From Leptolyngbya sp. CCY15150 (GTDB lineage Bacteria > Cyanobacteriota > Cyanobacteriia > RECH01), in the NCBI RefSeq assembly GCF_016888135.1, contig NZ_JACSWB010000218.1, positions 1-64,000 of the forward strand: a DNA stretch of 64,000 nucleotides, given 5' to 3'. Both the position numbers and the translations under genes were made by a program. This document shows, one piece after another, positions 47,651 to 56,089 of the stretch; the stretch's first letter is position 1; each line of letters opens with the position of its first letter. The notes beneath the pieces were generated by a model. That model was not told the origin of the DNA. It ran no database searches and saw nothing but the letters and a program-made list of their open reading frames with translations.

Positions 47651-48211
47651 ACGTGCGGCAACTACTTGTTAGCCGCAGTTCTCAGGTTAAACATCCTGTT
47701 TGAGCTTGCTGAGACCAGGATTGTAGGATGCCATCCTGTGTTGCTACCTGTCTTGGTTGCTTCTGTGACTCTTCTCCTGCGATAGGCCTTGTCGGTAATG
47801 AGTTGCCCAACATTTAGATAGAGGTAATAGCCATAAGATCGATCGGTTTCGGGCTAAGAATGAATTGCTATTCCTAATTCCGATTAAGTCTGATGGTTAA
47901 CGTCTAGGCGTAGGAGCAACTCTGGAAGCATTCCCTCGCTTAGCCTAGGGACGATACAAGGCTTTACCGTTCGGGCTGAGCCTGTCGAAGCCCATTCCCG
48001 TTCAACTGGCGTTCTGTTAAGATTTTATGACTCGCGCCTTGACAGAAATCTGTATAACCGTAAAGATAGATACAGAAACCAAATCGTTCATCTCTCCTGT
48101 TCAGCTCATGTAAGTCACGATTTACATCAGCGGCTGGGAGACGGAAGTAAGGAGTCATCCTGAAGGAACGCGCCTCTTAACACTCTACAGACTATTCCTG
48201 GAGGCGAAACC
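47651..48211. other. Gene-free stretch with REP-like sequence
   Basis: About 560 bp; it contains a 6-bp hairpin TGCGGC/GCCGCA just after the RNA-repair gene (47654-47677) and TTCGGGCTGAGCCTGTCGAA at about 47971, the common REP-like palindrome. No gene is supported. Confidence 0.45.
47971..47990. repeat. TTCG-GCT-AGC-CGAA REP-like palindrome
   Basis: TTCGGGCTGAGCCTGTCGAA is an interrupted inverted repeat widespread in intergenic regions of many bacteria. A diverged variant lies at about 13173. Confidence 0.6.
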
Positions 48212-48397
48212 ATGCAACTCTCATATCGCGGCGTTACCTACGACTACACCCCCCCTCAAGTGAACTACAACAGCAAAGAGGCTGTTGGTAAGTATCGGGG
48301 ACTTGACATTCGATTCCGGAAAGTATCACAGCCGGTTGTGCAACTTCCCACTCTTGATTTAATCTATCGGGGAGCCCATACGCTCCATCACGCCTAG
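48212..48397 (+). CDS. DUF4278 family small protein
   Basis: 61-residue cyanobacterial protein with the DUF4278 pattern MQLSYRGVTYDY...GKYRGLDIRFRK, then YRGAHTL. Positively charged, no membrane segment. RBS GGAGGCGA lies 6 bp before ATG. Strong terminator at 48460. Function unknown. Confidence 0.85.
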   Translation: MQLSYRGVTYDYTPPQVNYNSKEAVGKYRGLDIRFRKVSQPVVQLPTLDLIYRGAHTLHHA

Positions 48398-48459
48398 TGC
48401 TGATGGGATAACCTGCTCCTAGTTGAGTGGGTTACATGTGGGTATTCTTGACAATTCGT

Positions 48460-48496
48460 AAAAGCATCCTTGCATCTCACTAGGATGCTTTTTATT
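48460..48496 (+). terminator. Intrinsic terminator after DUF4278
   Basis: An 11-bp stem AAAAGCATCCT/AGGATGCTTTT, loop 11 nt, ends in a T-run. Confidence 0.93.
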
Positions 48497-48514
48497 GTGT
48501 AAGGAGCAGGGTAG

Positions 48515-48600
48515 CTTTAGGGCCCTAAGGTTCAAAAATTTGTGTGAGCGATCGCTCACATCTAGACCCTAAGGCTCTGGCTCCATGCCTTAGGGTCTAG
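48515..48600 (+). ncRNA. Cluster of three hairpins, possible structured RNA
   Basis: CTTTAGGGCCCTAAGG (48515-48530), the perfect 18-bp palindrome TGTGAGCGATCGCTCACA (48543-48560) and a 14-bp perfect stem CTAGACCCTAAGGC/GCCTTAGGGTCTAG (48562-48575/48587-48600, 11-nt loop). The CCTAAGG arm words recur in two of the hairpins, so alternative pairing between them is possible. It sits between a terminator and the next gene, 85 bp before its ATG. No known RNA family is recognised. Confidence 0.4.
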
Positions 48601-48684
48601 CGCTATCCATGTAAACACAACACGTGCCCCCCACGTAGTTTCTGCGGAGATACCATTCCGTGCCCAAATGATTTAAGGTGACCT

Positions 48685-48978
48685 ATGAAGTGGACGGTTG
48701 GACAACAAGTAACCTGCAACGGTGTTGATTGGGGGCTGTGCCAAGTTCGCATGAGCAATGAGAACATGGTGGTCATTTACTGCCCTCGCTATGAATTTGT
48801 CATGTCTGGCAGCCCGTTTAAGCTCGATCAAGCTGGTTGGCAGGTGGCAGAGGGCGTAGCAGCACCAGAACAGCCTCGCGAGCGGGAGGTATCCCCTCCT
48901 CAGCGCGGTGAGAAGGTGGTGAGTTTTGAGCAATGGCGTACTGGGACGCGATCGCCCCAGCCGGTGCCGGTTCCTTAA
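48685..48978 (+). CDS. Small hypothetical protein
   Basis: 97-residue protein; ATG preceded by AAGGTGACCT. The N-terminal half is compact (WTVGQQVTCNGVDWGLCQVRMSNENMVVIYCPRYEFVM) with three Cys; the C-terminal 35 residues are Pro/Arg/Glu-rich and probably disordered. Family unknown to me. Terminator at 49003. Confidence 0.65.
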   Translation: MKWTVGQQVTCNGVDWGLCQVRMSNENMVVIYCPRYEFVMSGSPFKLDQAGWQVAEGVAAPEQPREREVSPPQRGEKVVSFEQWRTGTRSPQPVPVP

Positions 48979-49002
48979 TATGTAGACGCCGGTTTAAAAC
49001 CA

Positions 49003-49043
49003 GAACGTGGGTCAGAGGACTAGTCCCCTGACCCACGTTTATG
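49003..49043. terminator. Terminator between convergent genes
   Basis: AACGTGGGTCAG and CTGACCCACGTT form a 12-bp stem around a 14-nt loop that includes short self-complementary GAC-TAGTC, followed by TT. It can serve the hypothetical gene (+) and the thioredoxin gene (-). Confidence 0.8.
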
Positions 49044-49134
49044 TCTTGCCAGACTCAGCAGTCGTGAAGTCTACCCCCAACAAACGCTCACCCTGGGCAA
49101 GTGCGGCCGTAGCTTTTTGATGAAGCAGATAGTT

Positions 49135-49497
49135 TTAAATCGAGTAGCCGTAACTTAGGGCATATTGGCTCAACAGGGTGGTGTGCAGCTCATGGATGGA
49201 ATTGCGGAGCTCATCATGGGTCTTGAACTCATCTAGGCGGTAAATGACCTGACCATGGCGGAACACCATGATGGTGGGCAAGCTGGTCAGGCGGTAGGTA
49301 TTGGCAAGACGTAAATTGTCATCGGCATTGATGCTAACCAGTTTAATGGCGTCTTCTGATTCGACATGGAGACGATTCAACATCGGGCTCACCAATCGAC
49401 AAAGACCGCACCACGGGGCCCAAAAATTTACTAAGACAGGGGTTGAGGCATCCAGGACTTCCGGAACAAAAGTTTTCTCGTCAACAATTAACGCCAT
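49135..49497 (-). CDS. Thioredoxin-like protein with WCGLC active site
   Basis: 120-residue thioredoxin-fold protein; active site FWAPWCGLCR has Leu instead of the usual Pro between Gly and Cys. The cis-Pro SLPTIMVF segment is intact. It would reduce disulfides in the cytosol, with a redox potential that may differ from canonical WCGPC. The start is ATG 49497. Confidence 0.88.
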   Translation of the reverse strand: MALIVDEKTFVPEVLDASTPVLVNFWAPWCGLCRLVSPMLNRLHVESEDAIKLVSINADDNLRLANTYRLTSLPTIMVFRHGQVIYRLDEFKTHDELRNSIHELHTTLLSQYALSYGYSI

Positions 49498-49614
49498 GAT
49501 CCCTCTAAGTTTTTTATTTAAATTTGCTCTGGGATCATTCTATCGGTTGTTTGCCGCGAATAATACGCTATTCCGTCATGTTCTGATGAATCAATTTGGA
49601 AATCTTTCAGAAAT

Positions 49615-50763
49615 TTAGTCCGGCGAAGGCAACGGTTCGGTGATGGATCGGGCGATCGCCACGCAGATTGCCAAGCTAGCATCGGTTTTAATCGCCTCTG
49701 CATGGATATGGGTGGCGGTGGCTCGGTAGCCCTGGGCCTGGAGCGCTTGAATGAGGTGCGATCGCTTAGGAATGTCCATCTGCCCTTGTTTGCCCATGTC
49801 GCCCAGGCGATAGAAATAGGGCGGCATCGTGGCTTCTGCCGCCATCAGCCGTAGTAAATGAGCGCGATCGCTCCATTGCCACTGGTCGGCAAGGGCGATC
49901 AAATCGGTCAAGGTGGCGGGATCATGCAGCGATCCTAGCCAGAGGGGGCCTGTGAGGGTGGGAGGGCGATCGCAGTCCTGGCAGGAAACTCGCCCCAACC
50001 GTCGCCAGGATACGGTTTGGTACTCGCCACAGCCATGGCAGTAGCCTAGGAATCCGTAATTCTGATCCGTGAGCATGGGCTTGGGCAACAGCCGCACCAT
50101 GACTCGATAGGTTTCACCGGTAAACAGGGAAAAGAGGGGACGGATCCCTAAATGGCGAGCGGCGGCCTGCTGCTGGAGGCTGCCAAGTAACAGGCGTAGC
50201 CCTTGCTCATGGGCGGCGGGATGGCTGCGAGCGTAGGCGGCATAAAAGCGCAGGCTTTGGGTGGGGAGATGCCCGGTGGCGGTGCGGCCATCGGTGCTGG
50301 TGAGATAGATGAGACCGCCGATGGCTGTAGCCCAGAGGCAGGTGCTGAGATGGGGCGTAGCGGCTCCAAACCCGTCTACATCCACCAAGTCGTAGTAGTC
50401 CTTCTTGAGATGGCAGGTGAAAAAAACGCGGTTGGCTTCCTCCTGGGTCACCTGTCCCCGTCCGGCTTCGAGCAAGGACTGAAGATTGGCGTTGAGGGTG
50501 GGGTGGATATCGGGATTACCATCATTGACCCAGAGCCAGTCTGCGCCGCTCTCTTGCCAATAGCGCAGCGATCGCACCCCGCAGCCGGCCATGGCATCCA
50601 ACACCCGCAGCCGCCCCGTTTGCTGGCGATGCAGGGCGGCCATGAGCACGCCTAGGTCGCGTACGACCCGAGTTTGGGGACGGAAGAAAGCGTTGCCCAC
50701 CTGAAAGCAGGCGGCTCCTTCCTTGATGAAGCTAGGTTCTCCGGGGCGATCGCTAGAATTCAC
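49615..50763 (-). CDS. trm1: tRNA (guanine-N2)-dimethyltransferase Trm1
   Basis: SAM-dependent enzyme that methylates tRNA guanine (position 26 in eukaryotes/archaea; positions 26/27 in the characterised bacterial enzyme). SAM-binding motif VLDAMAGCGVRSLRY; a zinc-binding Cys set CHGCGEYQTVSW...CQDC. 382 residues. Occurs only in a minority of bacteria. The start overlaps the last 11 bp of the fraE-like gene upstream, so transcription is probably shared. Confidence 0.88.
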   Translation of the reverse strand: MNSSDRPGEPSFIKEGAACFQVGNAFFRPQTRVVRDLGVLMAALHRQQTGRLRVLDAMAGCGVRSLRYWQESGADWLWVNDGNPDIHPTLNANLQSLLEAGRGQVTQEEANRVFFTCHLKKDYYDLVDVDGFGAATPHLSTCLWATAIGGLIYLTSTDGRTATGHLPTQSLRFYAAYARSHPAAHEQGLRLLLGSLQQQAAARHLGIRPLFSLFTGETYRVMVRLLPKPMLTDQNYGFLGYCHGCGEYQTVSWRRLGRVSCQDCDRPPTLTGPLWLGSLHDPATLTDLIALADQWQWSDRAHLLRLMAAEATMPPYFYRLGDMGKQGQMDIPKRSHLIQALQAQGYRATATHIHAEAIKTDASLAICVAIARSITEPLPSPD

Positions 50764-51532
50764 GGCGGGAAAAGACTACCGTGGCGATCGCCAGGGTGAG
50801 CACGATATACAACAGCCCATAACCAGCGTTGCTCAACAGTTCTAAGGGCTGGGGCAGGAGATCCATGCCGTAGACCGCCACATTTTTGAGATCGAGCCGG
50901 GATAGATCAGGCAAGACCAAATATATTGATTCCGTAATCCGCTGAATGTTGGGACTCTCTGACAATTCCGTGAGCAATACCAGATCCCGGCTCAGGTGTC
51001 CCATGAGGTAGACTGCCACGGTGAGAAAGACCGCCAGCAGCGAACTGGTGAACACGCCAAATAAAATGGCGATCGCGGTCACCAAACAGAGTTCCAGAAA
51101 CAAAAACAGCACCGCCAACAGGATGCTGTCGAGGGGAAACGCGATTTGGTTCAGGGAAAGGGTAGCGATGTAGAGCGCTGTCATCACCGTCACCATGACG
51201 GCCAAGACGACGGATAAACCCACATGTTTGCCCACGATGAATTCGGCCGGCGTGAGCGGCTTGGCGGTGAGGACGTAGACGGTACGCTTTTCAATTTCCT
51301 TGTTGACCAAGCCAGTTCCCACAAACACGGCCACCACCAATCCCGTGACGCCGATCGCCCCTAGCCCTACGTCTAGCAGCATTTTGTCTTCCGTGCTAGC
51401 CGCCACTTCTGGCAGCAGTAGATTGGCTAGCAGCAGCAAGATGCCAAAAAATCCCAGCAAGTAGAGAATGCGATCGCGGATCACTTCTCGAAACACATTA
51501 CTGGCAATCACCAATACCCGTCCAACGTTCAC
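50753..51532 (-). CDS. fraE: FraE-like ABC-2 type permease
   Basis: 259-residue integral membrane permease of the ABC-2 class with about six hydrophobic segments and the family's NKEIEKRTVYVLTAKPLTPAEFIVGK loop. Same-strand neighbour of a fraD-like gene (gap 99 bp upstream); this order matches the filament-integrity fraD-fraE genes of filamentous cyanobacteria, where FraE helps maintain septal junctions. Without that context it would only be called ABC-2 permease. No ATPase is adjacent. Confidence 0.65.
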   Translation of the reverse strand: MNVGRVLVIASNVFREVIRDRILYLLGFFGILLLLANLLLPEVAASTEDKMLLDVGLGAIGVTGLVVAVFVGTGLVNKEIEKRTVYVLTAKPLTPAEFIVGKHVGLSVVLAVMVTVMTALYIATLSLNQIAFPLDSILLAVLFLFLELCLVTAIAILFGVFTSSLLAVFLTVAVYLMGHLSRDLVLLTELSESPNIQRITESIYLVLPDLSRLDLKNVAVYGMDLLPQPLELLSNAGYGLLYIVLTLAIATVVFSRREF

Positions 51533-51631
51533 AGTCTTCCTCCTAAGAGAAGCGGTCTGGTTTTCAGTATTCCACCCATTGTTCTCGGAGCGATCGCTTC
51601 ATCCGAGAAAATTGGGGCAAGATTAGGGACG

Positions 51632-52708
51632 TTAGGGAGCGTTCCTGTCTAGATAGTCTATGGAACCTATGGGCTCACAGCGAATGACGACCTCTGGGCG
51701 ATTCTCTGGATCCTCGTCGAGTAAATTGGGCAGTTCTCGGAAAGGGCTGGTGCGATCAGGATCAAGCCGTGCTGCTTCCCCGCGTTCGATCACTTCACAG
51801 GTTTGGCTGAGGCGAAAACCGTCTGGGCTGGAACTTGGCCCATACCAGTAAGCATAGAAGGTGATCGCGTAGCCATCGGACGTCGAGGGCAACTGTCGAG
51901 GGCGGGTTGTCCCAAAGTCCCAAAGTGCTTCTTCTTTTGATCGGAGGAGAGCATCCTCAGCCGCGTTGGCTTGCCGCACCTGCTGCAAGACCCGATCCCG
52001 GAGTTGCTTAAACTCGTCATTGTTGTTCATCAACCAACGAACTGCGTCATTCCATGAACCCGACTCAATCTGCTGGCGCAGGTCATTTTCGGCGGCTTCC
52101 AAAAGGCGTACCCCGGTGACTGGACGGCGCGTATCGCCTACGACATCAAAAGACAGCTTGACAACAAAGGCACTGTTTTCAACTGAATCGGCCAAGGTGC
52201 TGGGGTAGAACTGCAGCCAGGTTTGCACGACCAAAAAAAAGCCAATCCAGCAGGATATGATGGCATGGGACAGCCCCACAATCACAATCGTCTGGCGATC
52301 GCCCACTTTGGGAACCCGTAGCTTGGGCCCTGGAGCTAGATAGAGAGGCACCGTGGCGATCGCTGCGGTGATCATGGGCCAAAGAACTAGGGTGATCTCT
52401 AGGCTGATCAGATCCCAGGCATAGATCAATCCCAACACCATGCCTGCTGTTAACCAAGGGCCGGGGTAGATCTTGAAGCCTAGAATCGAGAATTTGATAT
52501 TGACGGTTGCCCAGCCGATGCCTAAAGAGAGAAATATCCAGCCGATGGTCGCCAAGCCATCTCGCACAATGGGTGTGCTAATGAGTAGGGAAATGAGCCA
52601 TGAAAAGAGGCTCAGCAAAATTAACATTTGCCAAGAAAATGGATCCGGCGGGCGAACCTGTTTCCGAATCTGCTGAAATAAATCCTTGACCCACGAGAAC
52701 ACAGGCAC
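51632..52708 (-). CDS. fraD: FraD-like septal-junction protein (DUF5357)
   Basis: 358-residue protein of the DUF5357/FraD group. An N-terminal SWQMLILLSLFSWL and about five membrane helices fill residues 25-200; a periplasmic C-terminal half with helical region (about 215-260) follows. FraD caps septal junctions that link cells in Nostoc-type filaments. The family name is from motif memory; the fraD-fraE order with the next gene supports it. The usual partner fraC is not adjacent. Confidence 0.55.
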   Translation of the reverse strand: MPVFSWVKDLFQQIRKQVRPPDPFSWQMLILLSLFSWLISLLISTPIVRDGLATIGWIFLSLGIGWATVNIKFSILGFKIYPGPWLTAGMVLGLIYAWDLISLEITLVLWPMITAAIATVPLYLAPGPKLRVPKVGDRQTIVIVGLSHAIISCWIGFFLVVQTWLQFYPSTLADSVENSAFVVKLSFDVVGDTRRPVTGVRLLEAAENDLRQQIESGSWNDAVRWLMNNNDEFKQLRDRVLQQVRQANAAEDALLRSKEEALWDFGTTRPRQLPSTSDGYAITFYAYWYGPSSSPDGFRLSQTCEVIERGEAARLDPDRTSPFRELPNLLDEDPENRPEVVIRCEPIGSIDYLDRNAP

Positions 52709-52834
52709 AGACGTTAGGCGAGACGACTCGCAAACAGACGATGACCGTATGCTATGCGGAGACTTGCATCATCGGCAACGTTCCCAAAACCTGTCTAGAA
52801 TGAAGAAACGTAACGTTTCGGTTGAGTGAGGTCT

Positions 52835-53611
52835 ATGGACTGGCGAGAAGTATCGGGAAACTGGATAGTCATTCCCCCGCGACCGAAGGCGATCATCCAT
52901 TTCTTGGGTGGGGCGTTTGTGGCGGCAGCTCCGCAGGTAACCTACCGAATGCTGCTGGAGTCGTTGGCAGAGGCGGGGTATGTGGTTGTGGCGACACCGT
53001 TTGTCAACACGTTTGATCATGCCGCGATCGCTCGTCAGGTCATTCTTGCCTTTGATCGCGCCCTTGAGTATCTGCAGGCGCGGGTGCTTCAGCAACGCTA
53101 CATTCCGATTTATGGGCTGGGTCATAGTATGGGCTGTAAGCTGCACCTGCTGATCGGCAGTCTCTATGATGAGGAGCGGGCCGGTAATATTTTGATGGCC
53201 TACAACAACTATCCAGCTCGGCGATCGATTCCTCTTTTGGAACAATTTTCTCAGGTGACCCTCATGGATGTGGAGTTCACGCCATCACCGCAGGCAACGG
53301 AAGCTTTGGTGGCTGGAGACTACCACGTGAAGCGCAATCTGCTGGTGAAGTTTACCCAAGATACGATTGACCAAACGCGATCGCTGAGCCAAGTGATGCA
53401 GCAATGCTGTCCTGACTTCACCACGGTGCAGATTTTGCCTGGCAATCACCTCACGCCGCTGGGGCAAGATGTGCGCTGGCAGCCTAGCGCAGCGTTTTCA
53501 CCCTTGGATGCCCTTGGGCAATTGGTGAAGCAAGAGGTCTACCGCGACTTTAATCAACTCAAGCGCAATTTGCTGCTCTGGCTCGATCCGGTCTCTGTGC
53601 CACGCGCCTAG
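52835..53611 (+). CDS. DUF1350 family alpha/beta-hydrolase-like protein
   Basis: 258-residue protein of the DUF1350 family found in cyanobacteria and plants. The N-terminal HFLGGAFVAAAPQVTYRMLLE and GLGHSMGCKLHLLIG nucleophile-elbow-like motif fit an alpha/beta hydrolase fold; the C-terminal LPGNHLTPL supplies a His. Substrate unknown. The ATG at 52835 is preceded by GTGAGG; GTG 52826 is an alternative. Divergent from the fraD-like gene. Confidence 0.85.
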   Translation: MDWREVSGNWIVIPPRPKAIIHFLGGAFVAAAPQVTYRMLLESLAEAGYVVVATPFVNTFDHAAIARQVILAFDRALEYLQARVLQQRYIPIYGLGHSMGCKLHLLIGSLYDEERAGNILMAYNNYPARRSIPLLEQFSQVTLMDVEFTPSPQATEALVAGDYHVKRNLLVKFTQDTIDQTRSLSQVMQQCCPDFTTVQILPGNHLTPLGQDVRWQPSAAFSPLDALGQLVKQEVYRDFNQLKRNLLLWLDPVSVPRA

Positions 53612-53992
53612 GAGCAATCTTCCGGGACGATGCCATGATTGTAGGATGGGCTGGCGATCGCCTCATGCTTGCTTACCAGGAATTTGCAGCGCGTTACGCT
53701 TTGATAACGCGCTCTACATTTAGCTCTATATTTAATGGTGCTTCCCATGACGTTGGGGCGTTGCTGAATGAAGATACGACATTAATTTGACGCAACTCAA
53801 GGCTTTACCAACAGAGGCCAAGGTCACACTAGTATATCTAAAACTTGAGTGAGCTTTTAAGGCGAACTTATTTAAGACTAAGGCTAGCGATCGAGGGCGA
53901 TCGCTCCTGCTGATGGCATAGGCCAATTAGGATCATCAATCATCCTCTAGAGGTTGGTCAAAAGGCGATCGCCTTTCGTAAGCTAGAGATAC
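53612..53992. other. Gene-free stretch with hairpin
   Basis: About 380 bp. It contains a 9-bp perfect stem AGCGCGTTA/TAACGCGCT at 53688-53713, a variant of the GCGTTACG repeat family. Nothing else was recognised. Confidence 0.5.
53688..53713. repeat. GCGTTACG-type hairpin
   Basis: AGCGCGTTA/TAACGCGCT with an 8-nt loop, related to the GTGCGTTACGG repeats but without the GGCTTCGCC core. Confidence 0.5.
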
Positions 53993-54016
53993 ATGTCAAT
54001 ATTTTGGGAGACGCCC

Positions 54017-54379
54017 ATGGATCCTACACAAACCCCCGGATACTACGATAGCGATAAACGCAAGGCCCTGTCGATTCTCAGCCACGGTGCCATTTTCCTC
54101 AGCTCCCTATTTTTGTCCGTTGGGTTGCCGATCGCCGTCTTGTTGATCTCCGATGACCCAGTTGTCAAAGACAACGCTAGGGAATCCATCAACTTCCACT
54201 TTAATGTGTGGCTATACGAAATCATTTTCGGGATTCTGACCATCGTTTTGATTGGCTATCCACTGCTCGCCATTTTGTTTGTTATTCACTGGGTTATGCC
54301 CATCATCGGGATTCTCAAGATCCTGAAGGACAGCGATCAACCCTATCGCTATCCCTTCATTTTCCGTCTATTGGGCTAG
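54017..54379 (+). CDS. DUF4870 family small membrane protein
   Basis: About 120-residue membrane protein; two or three hydrophobic segments and the family motif KDNARESINFHFNVWLYEI. Function unknown. The start is ATG 54017 with a good GGGAGA box six bases upstream; the earlier ATG 53993 is an alternative. The 3' end overlaps the convergent NYN gene by 23 bp. Confidence 0.85.
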   Translation: MDPTQTPGYYDSDKRKALSILSHGAIFLSSLFLSVGLPIAVLLISDDPVVKDNARESINFHFNVWLYEIIFGILTIVLIGYPLLAILFVIHWVMPIIGILKILKDSDQPYRYPFIFRLLG

Positions 54380-55694
54380 ATGCTCCAGCCGGCGGCAGTC
54401 CCATCAACTGGTCGATGTAGAACTCTCGCTGGGTATCTAGGTCGGGCACTAGTTGATAGGTACCGTTGGCCTGTTCCACTAAAATTCCCGTTTCCACTAA
54501 GCGGCTCAGGGCCTGTTTCAATTGTCCATTGGTCAGGTTGAGCCGCTCGTCTTTTTTCGCTTGGCGTACATATTTGAAGATCACCAAAAAGCGTCCATAG
54601 GTGGGCCCGGGCTGACCATCTTGGAACGATTGGCATACCTGGTCGAGAATAATCCCCCAATGGTGGCGATCGAGGTCGCCGGGTAGGTCGCTGCTAAATT
54701 CTGACTCGGTTTCAGGATCTTCGTTAGGTAAAAACAGCTCCTTGAAGCCGCTCAGGGTATAGACTTTAACGACGCCCTCAGCTTCTGCCTTGGCAATGAA
54801 GGCGCTGAAGTTGGAAAAGGATTCTCCCTGATCGTGGCGAATGGATTGAAAGCCACTGTAGGAAAATCGGGAATTGGCCCGCATCAACAGATCGGTGGGG
54901 CCAAAGCGAGTGCTCTTGCCTTGGTCGCGAGCTTGGCTGATAGATTCGGTGAGGCAGGCGATCGCCTCTGCGTAGGAGATCAGGCTAGGCGGTTCGGGGG
55001 TTTCGGTCAGGGTTGGATAGGCACCATCGGCGGATAGTTTTTCTAAATCAATAAATTCGTTGGCGCTCAACAACAGTTGCTCGCTGGCGGTTTCGGTACG
55101 ACCAATTAAGGTCACACGTTTTCGCAGGGTACGCAGGGCGGTGACGAGGGGCACGAAGTCGCGATCGGCGGTAACGATAATAAATTGCTGAATTTCCGGA
55201 TAATGATGGGCGGTGTTGAGACAGTCCACCGTCAGCTTAATATCAACGCTGTTTTCCTTACCTGTGGAAACATGGATCGGCTCAAATCCCAAACTGTAGA
55301 GTGCCTGTACCAGAGGTTCCCGCTCCCGTCGCCAGTTGGCATACACCATCTTGAAGCGAGGGTGTCCCTTACTTTCCGAATAACTAATCAACGATTCAGC
55401 TAAGGGAGCCTTCACACCCTGGGCCGCCACTTTCACATTTTCGTAATCCCAAAATACGGCAACTTCATCGGAGGCCGGGGGGTGCGTCGGTGGATCGGCT
55501 GCTATGGGAGCGATCGCTCCGGATGGGCTCTCGCGATCGCCTTGGACGATCATGCCGCCAGCATAGGTGGAGGCTAGGGCCACGGTACCGGAGAGGAGCG
55601 ATCGCCGGATATCGCGATCCATGCCCCAACTCACCCCTGCGACCAGGCCAAACACGACCACGCCAAACCCCAACAGTAATTTTTCTCGTGCCAT
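54357..55694 (-). CDS. Membrane-anchored NYN-domain protein with LOTUS-like C terminus
   Basis: Predicted PIN-like ribonuclease-fold protein, 445 residues. One or two N-terminal membrane segments (about 5-50), a NYN domain (about 75-220) with VFWDYENVKVA, VDIKLTVDCLN and IIVTADRDFVPLV holding the acidic metal-binding residues. The central part (about 230-330, YAEAIACLTESI...) resembles an OST-HTH/LOTUS RNA-binding domain. LabA/limkain b1-like relatives regulate circadian or RNA metabolism, but the role here is unknown. Start Met 55694. Confidence 0.85.
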   Translation of the reverse strand: MAREKLLLGFGVVVFGLVAGVSWGMDRDIRRSLLSGTVALASTYAGGMIVQGDRESPSGAIAPIAADPPTHPPASDEVAVFWDYENVKVAAQGVKAPLAESLISYSESKGHPRFKMVYANWRREREPLVQALYSLGFEPIHVSTGKENSVDIKLTVDCLNTAHHYPEIQQFIIVTADRDFVPLVTALRTLRKRVTLIGRTETASEQLLLSANEFIDLEKLSADGAYPTLTETPEPPSLISYAEAIACLTESISQARDQGKSTRFGPTDLLMRANSRFSYSGFQSIRHDQGESFSNFSAFIAKAEAEGVVKVYTLSGFKELFLPNEDPETESEFSSDLPGDLDRHHWGIILDQVCQSFQDGQPGPTYGRFLVIFKYVRQAKKDERLNLTNGQLKQALSRLVETGILVEQANGTYQLVPDLDTQREFYIDQLMGLPPAGASSPIDGK

Positions 55695-56089
55695 AGTTGA
55701 TGTATCTTCAAGCAATGGTTGACCAAGCCAACGGGATCCGCTGATTCCTAGAGTGGCACAATCCCCCAGGGGTCGGCTAGGTTATCAGCCCCCGAGTTTG
55801 AGCGAGGCGCTTCGATGATGCGGTTCGTGACCAGCCGGGGACAGGGAGCATTCCGAGATATTGCCGACCAAAACGTTTGTACTATTCAAGCAATGCCGCT
55901 AAGATAGACCGTTAGTGCCAAGAGTTTCCCATCGGCAGGTTGAGCCTGATCTACCATGAGGGGGGTCGCCCGTGGTAAGGTCAAATGCTGCTCTCTCATC
56001 CATTGGGATTTCTTGGGTAGAGACGATAAGATTGTTAAGAACTGTTGCCAGTTGGGCAGTCTGTTCCTCCTGTTGTGTCTGAATATCCC
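55695..56089. other. Gene-free stretch between divergent genes
   Basis: About 395 bp containing the divergent promoters of the NYN gene and uvrA. No small gene or RNA was recognised; the first 45 bp before uvrA ATG also read in frame with it but are not family-like. Confidence 0.4.
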
